A DNA stretch of 64,000 nt from Bog-950 sp046329535 (GTDB taxonomy: Bacteria > Bacteroidota > Bacteroidia > Chitinophagales > LD1): the NCBI GenBank assembly GCA_046329535.1, contig JAXLUN010000003.1, positions 372,001 through 436,000 of the forward strand. Reading direction: 5' to 3'. The notes beneath the pieces were generated by a model, which made no database searches, was not told the origin of the DNA, and saw nothing but the letters and a program-made list of their open reading frames with translations. Below, piece by piece: positions 42,658-52,846 of this stretch (its first letter is position 1; each line of letters begins with the position of its first letter). The position numbers and the translations under genes are program-made.

Positions 42658-45024
42658 ATGCGTAAGCTGTTGCTATATTCATTTCTAAGCTCTTTTCTGT
42701 TTAGCACAACGATTGCTCAAACAGCTACAGTAAAGGGCATTATCAGAGATGGAAAAACCGGTGAATTACTGGAGAGTGCTAATGTGGTTCAGCCACCCTC
42801 TAACGGAACTACCACCGATGAGAAAGGTAATTATGAATTGAAGGTTATACCTGGAGAGGTGGTACTGGTTATTTCTTATATAGGAATGAGCCCAGACACA
42901 CAACGACTTAAAATAAGCGAGGGAGAAATAAAAACATTGAATGTTTCTTTAGGGGGAACACCACTTGAACTTCAAACTGTAGTTATTGGAGAGAACAAGA
43001 TTGGAGTTAAGCTTCAAAAGATAACTCAGTCCGTTGACGTGATGAAGCCGCGCATGTTGGAGAGCAACAATATTACCAATATGCAGCAAGCGGTTTCTAA
43101 AATTCCCGGAGTTACTGTGTTAGATGGCCAAATGAGTATCCGTGGAGGAAGTGGCTATTCGTACGGTTCAGGAAGCCGTGTTATGCTGGTAATTGATGAA
43201 ATGCCCTTAATGACAGCTGACCGAGGAGAAATTAAATGGCCCTTTATTCCTATTGAAAACGTAGAACAAATGGAGGTCATAAAAGGTGCTTCTACGGTTC
43301 AGTATGGATCTTCGGCATTAAACGGGGTCATTAATGTAACCACTGCGTATGCACGTGATACGCCAAGTACGCATTTTTCATTTTTTTACGAGGGTTTTGG
43401 CAAACCACCGGTTGATTCTTTCCAATGGTGGAAACGTGATGGAAAGGTTTTTGAGAACCCGAACATGATGGGGATGAATTTTCTCCATAAACAGAAATTC
43501 GGAGATGTTGACTTTGTGTTCGGGGGAATGATGCAGGGTTACAAAAGTTTTTTAAATGAAGAGTATGATCATTTTGTTCGTTTCAATAACAAGCTGCGCT
43601 GGCAGCCCCATAACCTGAAACGTTTAACCATAGAGCTTTCAACTAATATACTTTACCGCAAAAGTGGCTTCCAGTTTTTCTGGAAAGATGCGGGTCATCC
43701 ATATCTGGCAGCCGATGGAGTTGATTTAGATGAAAAGTATTTCTACGCATACATTGACCCTAAAATCAGGTATGTAGACAAGAAAAATAACCAACACAAA
43801 ATTTACACCCGCGTTTATCGGCAAAAGAATTTAGATGGATTAACCAACTTTTGGATTTTCCGAACCGAGTATCAGTTTCGCCATGATTTCGGTAAGCTAG
43901 CGCGAATACTTTGCGGTGTAAACAATGAACACTGGATGGTTGAAGATGGTACATTAGGAAAGCACAAGGCCGATTTTGGAGGAGGTTTTATTCAAACCGA
44001 AATCAATTGGAAGTGGCTCACATTTAATGCAGGCGTGAGGGAAGAATTTGTTCGTTTAGATAGTGCTATTACTCCTACAATTCCTGTGTTTAGAGCAGGG
44101 TTTAACTTTGAGATAAGAAAGTACAACTATATCCGTGCTTCGTTTGGTCAGGCGTTTCGAGTACCAAGTATTGCCGAACGTTTTGTTACCTATGAACTTG
44201 CCGGTATCCGTATTCTGCCCAACTATAACGTAAAACCTGAAAGCGGATTCACGGCTGAACTAGGTTATAAACGAAGTCTAAAAATCGGGAATTGGCTTGG
44301 CTATTTAGATGCAGTATTGTTTTGGACTGAATTTAAAGACATGATTGAGTTTTCATTCGGTTTAGGTACCGACAATGGAGCCCCTTTCCCATATTTCCAA
44401 TCTAAAAATGTAAGTAAAGCGCGAATTTTTGGTTGGGAACTTTCCGCTTATGGTGAAGGAAAAATTGGACCTGTTGATTTTACCACAATGCTCGGCTATA
44501 CCTATTTTTATGGGGTGGATTTGAATGACACCACCTCCCCTAACCGAAATGTAGGAACCTTTCTGAAGAATGCTTTTGTCAAGTTTGCGCTACCCACCGC
44601 TAAAGATGATTACACTTGGGATTCATTGACAAATGGTATGCTTAAGTACAGGAATCCGCATACCTTTAAAGCAGACTTTGATTTCATTATTTACAACAAA
44701 TACCACCTGGGAACATCTTTGCAATACTATGGATACATGACCAAGGTTGATAAGGTTTTTGAGATTTTTATTAAGGATGTAAAAACCATCCGAAGAGAAG
44801 ATCGGAACAAGGGTGATTTTGTTTGGGACTTACGCGCAGGGTACGACATTAACAAGAACATATCTTTCAACTTTATTGTCAAGAATGTTCTGAATGAAAA
44901 CTATGCTATACGTATTGCGAAGCCTGATAAACCCCGCACTTTTACGGCTCAGCTAATTGTGAATTTTGGCGGTGCAAACAACTCTGCGAACAGCAGTAGT
45001 ACAAGGCGTTTAACTTCTCTATAA
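42658..45024 (+). CDS. TonB-dependent receptor with N-terminal carboxypeptidase-like domain
   Basis: 788 residues from the ATG at 42658, where the signal peptide MRKLLLYSFLSSFLFSTTIAQ begins; an in-frame extension to 42529 lacks coding character. Residues about 24-110 are a CarboxypepD_reg-like domain (ATVKGIIRDGKTGELLESAN), then the plug (about 115-230, with the MSIRGGSGYSYGSGSRVMLVIDE region read in parts: MSIRGGSGYSYG and VMLVIDE) and the barrel. SusD and substrate-specific neighbours are absent, so the nutrient is unknown. It is flanked by the divergent ACP operon and followed by a terminator. Confidence 0.9.
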   Translation: MRKLLLYSFLSSFLFSTTIAQTATVKGIIRDGKTGELLESANVVQPPSNGTTTDEKGNYELKVIPGEVVLVISYIGMSPDTQRLKISEGEIKTLNVSLGGTPLELQTVVIGENKIGVKLQKITQSVDVMKPRMLESNNITNMQQAVSKIPGVTVLDGQMSIRGGSGYSYGSGSRVMLVIDEMPLMTADRGEIKWPFIPIENVEQMEVIKGASTVQYGSSALNGVINVTTAYARDTPSTHFSFFYEGFGKPPVDSFQWWKRDGKVFENPNMMGMNFLHKQKFGDVDFVFGGMMQGYKSFLNEEYDHFVRFNNKLRWQPHNLKRLTIELSTNILYRKSGFQFFWKDAGHPYLAADGVDLDEKYFYAYIDPKIRYVDKKNNQHKIYTRVYRQKNLDGLTNFWIFRTEYQFRHDFGKLARILCGVNNEHWMVEDGTLGKHKADFGGGFIQTEINWKWLTFNAGVREEFVRLDSAITPTIPVFRAGFNFEIRKYNYIRASFGQAFRVPSIAERFVTYELAGIRILPNYNVKPESGFTAELGYKRSLKIGNWLGYLDAVLFWTEFKDMIEFSFGLGTDNGAPFPYFQSKNVSKARIFGWELSAYGEGKIGPVDFTTMLGYTYFYGVDLNDTTSPNRNVGTFLKNAFVKFALPTAKDDYTWDSLTNGMLKYRNPHTFKADFDFIIYNKYHLGTSLQYYGYMTKVDKVFEIFIKDVKTIRREDRNKGDFVWDLRAGYDINKNISFNFIVKNVLNENYAIRIAKPDKPRTFTAQLIVNFGGANNSANSSSTRRLTSL

Positions 45025-45046
45025 GAAAGATTTTTTCAGGTATCTG

Positions 45047-45080
45047 AGTGCCGGATTGTTTCATCCGGCACTTTTATATA
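45047..45080 (+). terminator. intrinsic terminator of the TonB receptor gene
   Basis: AGTGCCGGAT (45047-45056) pairs perfectly with ATCCGGCACT (45063-45072) around TGTTTC, followed by TTTATATATTT. Confidence 0.85.
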
Positions 45081-45116
45081 TTTACTGTCCTGACACAAAA
45101 AAAACAGAACCAAATC

Positions 45117-46907
45117 ATGAAAGATTTTACAAGACTATTCGACATTGTTCATTATCAGAAAGCAAACTTTGAGCAAGCTGATGCATTTGCATACAAAACC
45201 GGTGGACAATGGCGAAAAACTTCGACCAATGATATTATTGAGCAAGGGAATAAGGTTAGTTTGTCACTGTTGAAATTAGGTGTAAAGCCAGATGACAAAA
45301 TAGCTTTGGTATCTAACAACCGGCCGGAATGGAATATTGTTGACTTGGGAATTCTTCAAATAGGGGCAGTAAACGTTCCCGTTTATCCAACCATTACTGA
45401 ACACGAATACAAATTCATTTTTAATGATGCGCAGATTAAATATGCATTTGTATCGGATAAAAACCTATTTACCAAAATAAACCATATTAAGAATGAAATA
45501 CCTACTTTAAAGGAGATTTTCAGTTTTGAGAAGGTTGAAGGATGCCGCCACTTTAGCGAGTTTCTTGAACTTGGCGCTACAGAAAACCTATTGGAAGTTG
45601 AAAAAATCAAGGAGGGTGTAAAGCCCGATACACTTGCCACCATTATCTACACATCGGGTACCACCGGTAATCCGAAAGGGGTCATGCTTTCGCATAACAA
45701 TATTGTAAGCAATGTAAAGGCTGTTTTGCCCGTTTTGCCACTCGATCAAACCAAACGTGTTTTAAGCTTTTTACCGCTCTGTCACATTTTTGAACGCGTG
45801 GTGGTGTATGTATATATTGCCCGGGGTGTTTCCGTTTACTATGCAGAAAGCATGGAAACCATTGCCGATAACCTTAAAGAAGTAAAGCCTAATTTTTTTA
45901 CTTCTGTTCCACGCTTGCTGGAGAAAGTTTATATCAAACTTCAGGGAGCTGCAGCATCGCTGGACGGGTGGAAAAAAAATCTGTACAACAGTGCACTTGA
46001 CTTTGCACAAAACTTTGACGTAGAAAAAGAATATGGCTTAGTTGACAATATCAAACGTGCTGTTTACGATAAACTTATCTATAAAAAGTGGCGTGAAGCT
46101 TTGGGTGGCAATTGCGAAGGAATAGTAACTGGTGCCGCTGCATTAAACCCTCTTCTTGCTCGTGTATTTACCTGCGCAGGAATCCCGATTATGGAAGGAT
46201 ACGGCCAAACAGAGTCTTCTCCTGTTATTTCTATCAATCCTTTTGCCCTCGACCGCATTAAGTTCGGTACAGTAGGAGTGCCGATAGAAGGAGTTGAAGT
46301 CAGGTTAGAAAACCGTGAAGGCATGGCCGAAGGAGAAGGAGAAATTTTAGCCAAGGGACCTAATATTATGCTCGGCTACTTTAATCGACCCGATATTACT
46401 GCAGAAACCGTTGTTAACGGATGGCTTCGCACCGGAGACGTGGGTCGTTGGGTAGAATATAAAGGAGCTAAGTACATCAAAATAACCGATCGCGTAAAGG
46501 AGCTTTTCAAAACTTCGGGAGGTAAATACATAGCACCTCAGCAGCTGGAAAACAAGATGAAGGAAATTCCTTACATAGAGCAGATTATGGCTGTGGGAGA
46601 AAACCGAAACTTTGTATCGGCTCTTATTGTTCCTAACTTTTTAAACTTAAGTGAGTGGTGTCTAAAGAATGGAGTGAATGCTAAAACACCAGCTGAAATA
46701 GTAAAAAAGCCTGAAGTACTCAAGCTTTTCAGAGATGCCATAGACGAAAAAAACAAGAATTTCGGTCAGTGGGAAACCATCAAAAAATTTGAATTGATGG
46801 AAAAGGAATGGAGTATTGAAGATGGAGAACTTACTCCCACTATGAAGGTAAAACGTAAAGTGGTTCTTGAAAAATATAAAGACCTGATTGAAAAAATATA
46901 CGCATAG
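45117..46907 (+). CDS. long-chain acyl-CoA synthetase (AMP-dependent ligase)
   Basis: 596 residues from the ATG at 45117; the upstream extension covers the terminator and is rejected. Activates fatty acids to acyl-CoA through an acyl-AMP. Motifs: P-loop-like IIYTSGTTGNPKGVMLSHNN, the FLPLCHIFERVV segment, GYGQTESSPVIS, and GWLRTGDVGRW with the catalytic Asp. The PTMKVKRKVV end holds the conserved lysine region. Closest in style to the FadD15/FAA group. It could feed lipid synthesis or degradation; no beta-oxidation genes are adjacent. Confidence 0.92.
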   Translation: MKDFTRLFDIVHYQKANFEQADAFAYKTGGQWRKTSTNDIIEQGNKVSLSLLKLGVKPDDKIALVSNNRPEWNIVDLGILQIGAVNVPVYPTITEHEYKFIFNDAQIKYAFVSDKNLFTKINHIKNEIPTLKEIFSFEKVEGCRHFSEFLELGATENLLEVEKIKEGVKPDTLATIIYTSGTTGNPKGVMLSHNNIVSNVKAVLPVLPLDQTKRVLSFLPLCHIFERVVVYVYIARGVSVYYAESMETIADNLKEVKPNFFTSVPRLLEKVYIKLQGAAASLDGWKKNLYNSALDFAQNFDVEKEYGLVDNIKRAVYDKLIYKKWREALGGNCEGIVTGAAALNPLLARVFTCAGIPIMEGYGQTESSPVISINPFALDRIKFGTVGVPIEGVEVRLENREGMAEGEGEILAKGPNIMLGYFNRPDITAETVVNGWLRTGDVGRWVEYKGAKYIKITDRVKELFKTSGGKYIAPQQLENKMKEIPYIEQIMAVGENRNFVSALIVPNFLNLSEWCLKNGVNAKTPAEIVKKPEVLKLFRDAIDEKNKNFGQWETIKKFELMEKEWSIEDGELTPTMKVKRKVVLEKYKDLIEKIYA

Positions 46908-46911
46908 TAAC

Positions 46912-46944
46912 AAAAGCCCGAACAAAAAATGTTCGGGCTTTTTT
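46912..46944 (+). terminator. intrinsic terminator of the acyl-CoA synthetase gene
   Basis: AAAAGCCCGAACA pairs with TGTTCGGGCTTTT around AAAAA, followed by a T run. Confidence 0.9.
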
Positions 46945-46974
46945 ATTCTCAATAAAAGCTAGTATCATAGAATC

Positions 46975-47856
46975 ATGAATTTGCGGAATCCTTATTGGGC
47001 ACGAAAAAAAATAGCACAACTTGATGCGGAGCTCAATGCGCAACAAATAGCTCATCTGGCTTTTGAGGTTCGATACGGCACCAAGCTTTTTACACACTCC
47101 ATTTTTTCAGTGGCCTTTGCCAGGCAGGCTGCTGTGCCATCCATTGCTAAAGTATTATATCGCGGAGGCAAAGGCAGCATTATTACCAATACCCGTAAAC
47201 GAAATAATGATACGCTACTATTCTTTGGCGAGTTTTATAAACATGGTGACAGTGAGCAAGGCAAAGAGGCTATTGATTTACTTAATTTCATTCACAGCCA
47301 TTTCAATATAACCAACGAAGAGAATCTTTACACACTGGCCACAATAGTATGTGAGCCCAAAAGGATGGGTTTTTTTCTTGCCAATAAAAATTTATTCTCT
47401 CAAAAAGAGTTCAGAGCGCTTTACAATTTCTGGAAGTGCATTTGTGAGCGGATGAACATCGAGCAAATTCCGGAAAATGAGGACAAAATGTATAACTGGT
47501 TTCTGGATTTCGAACAGAAAAACTATCAATATTCTGACGAAGGAAGAAGAATTGTAGAGGCTCTTGCTGATGAGTTTGCAGAGCGGTGGTATCCTGCATC
47601 CATGAAATTTCAGGGTACACAATACTTTTACAGCTTATTTGACAATCACTTGCTATCCACTTTTCAAATACCCAAGCCGAACGCCTATTATCGTTACTCA
47701 GTTAAATTATTTATGTGGCTAAAATTACGAGTATTCCTGCCACTGCTTCCCGATCCTGATGACAGAAACGTTATTGATTACTTCAAAGAAGACTACCTGC
47801 CCGATTACCACATTCGTAAAGTTGGGCCGTTTCCCGCCCAAACAACCACATCTTAG
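46975..47856 (+). CDS. MpaB/DUF2236-like putative oxygenase
   Basis: 293 residues, mostly helical, with no signal peptide. Segments such as NTRKRNNDTLLFFGEF, GKEAIDLLNFIHSHFNI and NLYTLATIVCEPKRMG follow the pattern of the DUF2236 (MpaB, rubber oxygenase Lcp-like) family, where conserved His residues bind heme in characterised members. Whether this protein binds heme or what it oxidises is not known. The two flanking genes are an acyl-CoA synthetase and an amidase; the amidase starts 33 nt after its stop on the same strand. Confidence 0.6.
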   Translation: MNLRNPYWARKKIAQLDAELNAQQIAHLAFEVRYGTKLFTHSIFSVAFARQAAVPSIAKVLYRGGKGSIITNTRKRNNDTLLFFGEFYKHGDSEQGKEAIDLLNFIHSHFNITNEENLYTLATIVCEPKRMGFFLANKNLFSQKEFRALYNFWKCICERMNIEQIPENEDKMYNWFLDFEQKNYQYSDEGRRIVEALADEFAERWYPASMKFQGTQYFYSLFDNHLLSTFQIPKPNAYYRYSVKLFMWLKLRVFLPLLPDPDDRNVIDYFKEDYLPDYHIRKVGPFPAQTTTS

Positions 47857-47889
47857 TTATTCCCTTAGTTTAACCTCTCAAACACTATT

Positions 47890-49383
47890 ATGAAATTTGA
47901 AGAATATCGGAAACACGATGCCACATCACTGGCAGAGCTGGTAAAAAAGAAAGAAGTAAGTGCTGAAGAACTTTTGGAAACTGCTATTTCCCGTACGGAA
48001 GAGATTAATCCTAAGATAAACGCGGTAGTTACTAAACTATATGATTGGGGTAAGTTGCAATTGAGAAAAGCGGATAACAACGCTCCGTTTTATGGGGTCC
48101 CCTACTTGCTGAAAGACTTAGGACCGCAATTAAAAGGAACGCGCTATACTGCTGGGTCTCGTATATTGAAAGACTTTGTGTCTCCGCAAAACTCATTTGT
48201 AACGGACAGAATGATTGCTGCCGGGTTAATCATTTTCGGCAAAACGAACACCCCTGAATTTGGACTTACTCCCTGGACAGAGCCTGAACTTTTTGGAGCC
48301 GCACATAACCCGTGGAATCTGGAGTATACCACTGGCGGAAGTAGCGGTGGAAGTTCTGCGGCTGTGGCAGCGGGAATAGTACCGATGGCTAGTGCGAATG
48401 ATGGAGGAGGTTCTATTCGTATTCCGGCAAGTTGCAATGGAATTTTCTCAATGAAACCCAGCCGAGGGAGAGTAACATTAGGTCCTTATTTAGGCGAAGG
48501 TTGGGGAGGTGCAGTAAATGAAGGAGTAGTATCGCGAAGTGTGAGAGATAGTGCCTTGTACTATGATTTAGTGTTAGGAGCCAGTGAAGGTGATCCATAT
48601 TATATTAAACCTCCCGAATATCCCTTTGTTCATGAAATTAAGCGCACACCTCGTAAGCTTAAAATAGGCTATTCCACTCAGATGCCTGCAGGTTTAAATA
48701 CTCCGGTAGATGAAGAAAATATCAAAGCAGTAAATCATACAGTGGCAATTTTACGAAATCATGGTCATGAGGTAACCGAGGTTGAACTTCCATATCGAAA
48801 AGAAGTAATGACAGAACTGCTTTATGCTATGGTTTACGGAGAGACTTCCGCTACTCTGGATTATATAGGAGAACAACGGGGTCGAAAACCTCACCGTACT
48901 GAGGTGGAGCCGAATACATGGTTGTTGTATAAACTAGGAAAATCGTTCAGCGCTAACTCTTTTGCTTTGGCCAAACTGAAATGGAACGAAGTGAATCGTA
49001 AAATGGCTGAGTATCATAAACAATACGATTTATTGCTTACACCCACACTCGGCCGAAGACCCTTTAAGATAGGCAGCATGAATACTTCCCAAGCCGAAGA
49101 TACATTACTAAGGATTATGAATGCTTTAGGCATTTCATCCATAGTTCGCTACACGGGCTTAATTGAAAAAATATCTGAGCAAACTTTCAGCTGGATTCCG
49201 TACGCACCTCTAGCCAACATTACCGGACAACCAGCCATGACAGTTCCTTTATACTGGACCGCAGAAAATCTACCTGTAGGAGTCATGTTTACTGCACCTT
49301 GGAACGATGAAGGAACTTTGTTTCAGTTGGCATCACAACTGGAAAATGCGCAGCCCTGGTTTAATCGAGTCCCGTCTATCTAA
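47890..49383 (+). CDS. amidase (amidase-signature family)
   Basis: 497 residues. Ser-cisSer-Lys catalytic machinery is visible: Lys in YLLKDLGPQLKG, the signature TTGGSSGGSSAAVAAG with the cis-serine, and the nucleophile in DGGGSIRIPAS. No signal peptide. Family members hydrolyse small amides, or act as GatA; the distinct sequence and lack of GatB/C neighbours argue against GatA. Follows the DUF2236-like gene by 33 nt, so coexpressed. Confidence 0.92.
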   Translation: MKFEEYRKHDATSLAELVKKKEVSAEELLETAISRTEEINPKINAVVTKLYDWGKLQLRKADNNAPFYGVPYLLKDLGPQLKGTRYTAGSRILKDFVSPQNSFVTDRMIAAGLIIFGKTNTPEFGLTPWTEPELFGAAHNPWNLEYTTGGSSGGSSAAVAAGIVPMASANDGGGSIRIPASCNGIFSMKPSRGRVTLGPYLGEGWGGAVNEGVVSRSVRDSALYYDLVLGASEGDPYYIKPPEYPFVHEIKRTPRKLKIGYSTQMPAGLNTPVDEENIKAVNHTVAILRNHGHEVTEVELPYRKEVMTELLYAMVYGETSATLDYIGEQRGRKPHRTEVEPNTWLLYKLGKSFSANSFALAKLKWNEVNRKMAEYHKQYDLLLTPTLGRRPFKIGSMNTSQAEDTLLRIMNALGISSIVRYTGLIEKISEQTFSWIPYAPLANITGQPAMTVPLYWTAENLPVGVMFTAPWNDEGTLFQLASQLENAQPWFNRVPSI

Positions 49384-49410
49384 TTCATATTGAAATTTTC
49401 CGGAGGCAAA

Positions 49411-49455
49411 CAAAAAAAGCGACCCGAACACAATAGTTGTATTCGGGCCGATTTT
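49411..49455. terminator. intrinsic terminator
   Basis: CCCGAACACAA pairs with TTGTATTCGGG (one C-A mismatch) around TAG (49423-49447). The A run at 49411-49418 gives a T run on the minus strand, so it mainly serves the OmpA/PD40 gene, but it lies between convergent genes. Confidence 0.8.
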
Positions 49456-49468
49456 ACTTAATCCTTAT

Positions 49469-51655
49469 TTATTTGACGGGTGCTACAGGTTTTTCTGTAT
49501 TCTTTTTTGTCGGCTTTTTGGGAGATTCTTCTGCTGTTTTCTGTTCCAGTTCAGCAGGGGTAAGCTGACCCACCACCTTAAATTCTGTTCGTCTGTTTTT
49601 TGTTCTTCCCTCCGGGTTATCCGTTCCTTCCGGATCTTCGTTTAAGAATACGGGAAACGCTTCGCCATAAGCTTTACTTTGTAGCCTGTATTTCTGAATT
49701 TTTTTACTGAGTAAATATTTCAAAACAGCATCGCTTCTTCTTTGTGAGAGTTTTAAATTGTATTCCTCAGTTCCTTTACCATCAGTGTGTGATCCAACCT
49801 CTAGAACATAGTCCGGATTTCCCATCATAAATGCAACAACTTGATTCAGTGTATCGGCCGCACCTTTCATCAGATTGTCCTTATCAAATTCCCAATAAAC
49901 AACTCCAATTGTTTGACCAACATTGTTTTTAGATCCGGGAATTTCTTTCATAGCAAAATCAACCATAACCGTATCACTTTGACGTTTCCCAACGGTTGAA
50001 ACTGAAAGTATCATGTCTTCAAAATCCTTTTTGCGGGCAATAATTTTGTATTCCTTTTCAGGCTCTAAATCGAAAAAATAATTCCCGTCTTTAGAATAAA
50101 AAGTTTTTATCTGCTCACCGCTCGCATTGTCATAAAGTGTTACTAAACCATTATCAATATATTTGAATGAGCTATCAGCATTTTTCATAGTTCCAACAAC
50201 ACCAAAATATAGTCGGGTCTTTCCTACTTCATAAATATCGTCACAGCAGGTTTCACTTTTCAATCCAAATCCTCCTGGCCGGTTGCTTACCACAAAGCCT
50301 GTAGATTCATTTTCATTCCATACATAATACATATCGTCTACACTTGAGTTTATCGGCATGCCCATATTTTGAGGCTCAGCCCATTCTCCCCTGTCAACCA
50401 TCGTTTTGAAAATGTCTGTTCCTCCAATATTTACATGTCCATTAGAACAGAAGTATAAAATACCTGTCTTGTTTTCATAGTAAGGAGTCATCTCATCACC
50501 ACGAGTATTAATGGTAGGACCAACGCTTTTAGCTTTAGCTATGCTACCGTCTGCATTAATTTTTGCATAAAACAAATCCATCCCTTTTCCCGGATTTCTG
50601 TCTGATGAAAAATAGAGCACATCTTCACCGGCTTCATTTTTGCCTAGTGCGGGCTGTGTGGTGGTAAACCCTTCGGCATTTACGTTGGCATCTAATTTTT
50701 CGCCAGCATTCCATCCATTGGCAGAGGCGCTGCTTTTGTAAATACTACAGCGGATACGTTGAATATCATCTTGAAAGCATTGTGTGAAATATATCGTTTT
50801 GCCGTCAGCAGTGATAGCCGGATTGCCTGTGTGAAATTTGGCATCATTAATTCCTCCACTAACAACCTCGCCTTTTGACCAGGAGTTTCCACTTTTTGAA
50901 GCCATGTATAATCTTGAAAAAGTGGCATACTTCTCCACCTTATTTTCAAAAACCACATCATCGGCAGTCCATGACCCATAATAAAGGGTATTTGCATCTT
51001 TTAATACAGGTGAAAAATCAGTAAGTGGCTGATTGATATTTTCATTTAAATGAGTCACCTTAAACTCAGGTAGATCAGTTTTGCTTCGCAACGAAATAGC
51101 CAAATCACACCCCTGAAGTTCTTTAGATGCAGATTTTCTAAGGTCAGAGAGCGCGTCTACATCCTTTGCCAGTTTAATGAATTTACTGAAAGATGCTTTT
51201 GACTGTTCATAGTTTCCAAGATATTTATCCGTTAAGGCATATTGATAGAGGCTATTCAGATTTTTGTGTTTTACTGAATCCAGATCTACCAATGTCTTGT
51301 AATAGCTGTTAGCTGTGCGGTAATCGCGTATTCTAAAATTTCCATCTGCAATGTTCTGATTCAGAAATGTTTTTTTAGGCTTTTGAGAAATAGCCGATTC
51401 ATAATAGCTAAGCGCTTTATAGATGCTTCCTCGCTGGATTAGCTTATCCGCTATCTTCTTATTTTTTCTCCAGCTTATTTTTTGAGGGTCTGGCAGTTCC
51501 TTAACTTTCTCTTCCTTTTTAGGGGTTTCCGATTTTGCAGGAGTCGAATTCTTCAACTCATTTAACTCCTCTTTGGTTTGAGCGGCTGCTTTCTCAGATA
51601 CTGAAAGCATTATCAAAGCGGCTAAGACATAGGTAAATGAAAAATTAAATTTCAT
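49469..51655 (-). CDS. OmpA-family protein with TPR and PD40 (WD40-like) repeats
   Basis: 728 residues from the ATG at 51655, where the signal peptide (ends EKAAAQ) starts; an upstream in-frame ATG is unlikely. Order: Lys/Glu-rich linker (about 30-55), TPR-like helices (about 60-180), PD40 beta-propeller blades (about 200-430, e.g. GNPAITADGKTIYFTQC, ENKTGILYFCSNG), a CarboxypepD_reg-like domain (about 470-560) and the C-terminal OmpA/peptidoglycan-binding domain (about 570-690, with EVGSHTDGKGTEEYN and RTKNRRTEF). Third gene of a module with PorP/SprF and a type-B cargo protein; it could tie the T9SS complex to peptidoglycan. Confidence 0.9.
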   Translation of the reverse strand: MKFNFSFTYVLAALIMLSVSEKAAAQTKEELNELKNSTPAKSETPKKEEKVKELPDPQKISWRKNKKIADKLIQRGSIYKALSYYESAISQKPKKTFLNQNIADGNFRIRDYRTANSYYKTLVDLDSVKHKNLNSLYQYALTDKYLGNYEQSKASFSKFIKLAKDVDALSDLRKSASKELQGCDLAISLRSKTDLPEFKVTHLNENINQPLTDFSPVLKDANTLYYGSWTADDVVFENKVEKYATFSRLYMASKSGNSWSKGEVVSGGINDAKFHTGNPAITADGKTIYFTQCFQDDIQRIRCSIYKSSASANGWNAGEKLDANVNAEGFTTTQPALGKNEAGEDVLYFSSDRNPGKGMDLFYAKINADGSIAKAKSVGPTINTRGDEMTPYYENKTGILYFCSNGHVNIGGTDIFKTMVDRGEWAEPQNMGMPINSSVDDMYYVWNENESTGFVVSNRPGGFGLKSETCCDDIYEVGKTRLYFGVVGTMKNADSSFKYIDNGLVTLYDNASGEQIKTFYSKDGNYFFDLEPEKEYKIIARKKDFEDMILSVSTVGKRQSDTVMVDFAMKEIPGSKNNVGQTIGVVYWEFDKDNLMKGAADTLNQVVAFMMGNPDYVLEVGSHTDGKGTEEYNLKLSQRRSDAVLKYLLSKKIQKYRLQSKAYGEAFPVFLNEDPEGTDNPEGRTKNRRTEFKVVGQLTPAELEQKTAEESPKKPTKKNTEKPVAPVK

Positions 51656-51772
51656 TGTCAGGGTTTGTGGTTTGAACAAATAATGCAATTTAAGCAAGGT
51701 CTAAAATACCAGAAACTGAATAGGTAGTTTAAAGAGTGTTTATGCGGGTATTGTGGATAATAGAAAAACCGA

Positions 51773-52840
51773 TTACAAGCGAGGACATATCGGACTGTTT
51801 CGGTAATTGAAATCTTTAGATTTTATGGTATATCCCAGCATTAGTTCCAAGGCGCCTACACCACTTCCGGCATTTTTCAATTTAGAAATTGTAGCATCGT
51901 ATGAAAAACCAACTTTAAAGCCGCTACCCTCGTACGATACATAGGTAATAATTGCATCCGATGTAACACCCGAAGTCAAATTATGTATTCGGTTAAAAAC
52001 ACCTAAAGTCATGGCCATACCATTATTAGTTCTGCGCGTATCAAAGTCAACTCCAAATGCCAAACCGGTATTCAACTGGTCGTTAACACCCTGGCGCATA
52101 AACATCCCTGATGGTAAAATATGATACTTTTTACCCAGAAAGATATCTAAACCTCCATGAGCATTCCAGCGCCAGTATAAGTCACGTTTTTGGTTAGGTA
52201 GAATATTGTGTGATGGAGTGGTTACATTATAAAAAGAACCGCCAGTATACATGGCAAATTTATCGCTCAGTTTGCTATACCACAACATCCCGAAATTCAG
52301 ATTCAGATATCCAATATTTCCTCGGCCAATATTCTCCGGGTTATAGGAAGTCTGAGCAGGATTAAATTCGTTGTTATCATCAAACTGACTGGCAAATTGA
52401 AAATTTTCAACCTTAATTGACTGATAAGTATATCCGATTTGAAATCCGGCTGCTAAGCGGTGATTATTTTTTTTACCCAGAGTTTTGATATAAGAAACGG
52501 ATGCCTGGGTAATAACGGTTGAAAATGTATTTGCACCAGCCTGATCACTGGCAATAAACAAACCCGCTCCAAGAATATCATTCTTGATTTTAAATGGGGC
52601 ATCTACGCTGGCACTTGTAGTCATATAAGGGGACTTGAAGAATCCATTATTAGTAGCGCTGAACCACTGATTACGGTGTTGAATATTGATTCGCGTAATA
52701 CCTTGAGTAAACCCGGTAAAAGCCGGATTTAATAATAGGGGAGCATTGTAATATTGAGAAAAGTGGACATCCTGACCCATACTGCACTGAATGCAGATAT
52801 TGGTAAAAAGCAGTAGAACTATTCGTTTAAAATTACTCAT
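51773..52840 (-). CDS. PorP/SprF family type IX secretion membrane protein
   Basis: 355 residues. Start taken at 52840 (MSNFKRIVLLLFTNICIQ), with a signal peptide ending SMGQ; an ATG 6 nt upstream is also possible. The mature chain opens DVHFSQYYNAPLLLNPAFTG, the hallmark of the family, and continues as an outer-membrane barrel ending RNSPICPRL, which is longer than the usual barrel end. SprF in Flavobacterium johnsoniae is needed to secrete SprB, a type-B CTD protein. The upstream gene encodes a type-B CTD protein and overlaps by only a few bases, so this is probably its dedicated partner. Confidence 0.92.
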   Translation of the reverse strand: MSNFKRIVLLLFTNICIQCSMGQDVHFSQYYNAPLLLNPAFTGFTQGITRINIQHRNQWFSATNNGFFKSPYMTTSASVDAPFKIKNDILGAGLFIASDQAGANTFSTVITQASVSYIKTLGKKNNHRLAAGFQIGYTYQSIKVENFQFASQFDDNNEFNPAQTSYNPENIGRGNIGYLNLNFGMLWYSKLSDKFAMYTGGSFYNVTTPSHNILPNQKRDLYWRWNAHGGLDIFLGKKYHILPSGMFMRQGVNDQLNTGLAFGVDFDTRRTNNGMAMTLGVFNRIHNLTSGVTSDAIITYVSYEGSGFKVGFSYDATISKLKNAGSGVGALELMLGYTIKSKDFNYRNSPICPRL

Positions 52841-52846
52841 CAGCAT

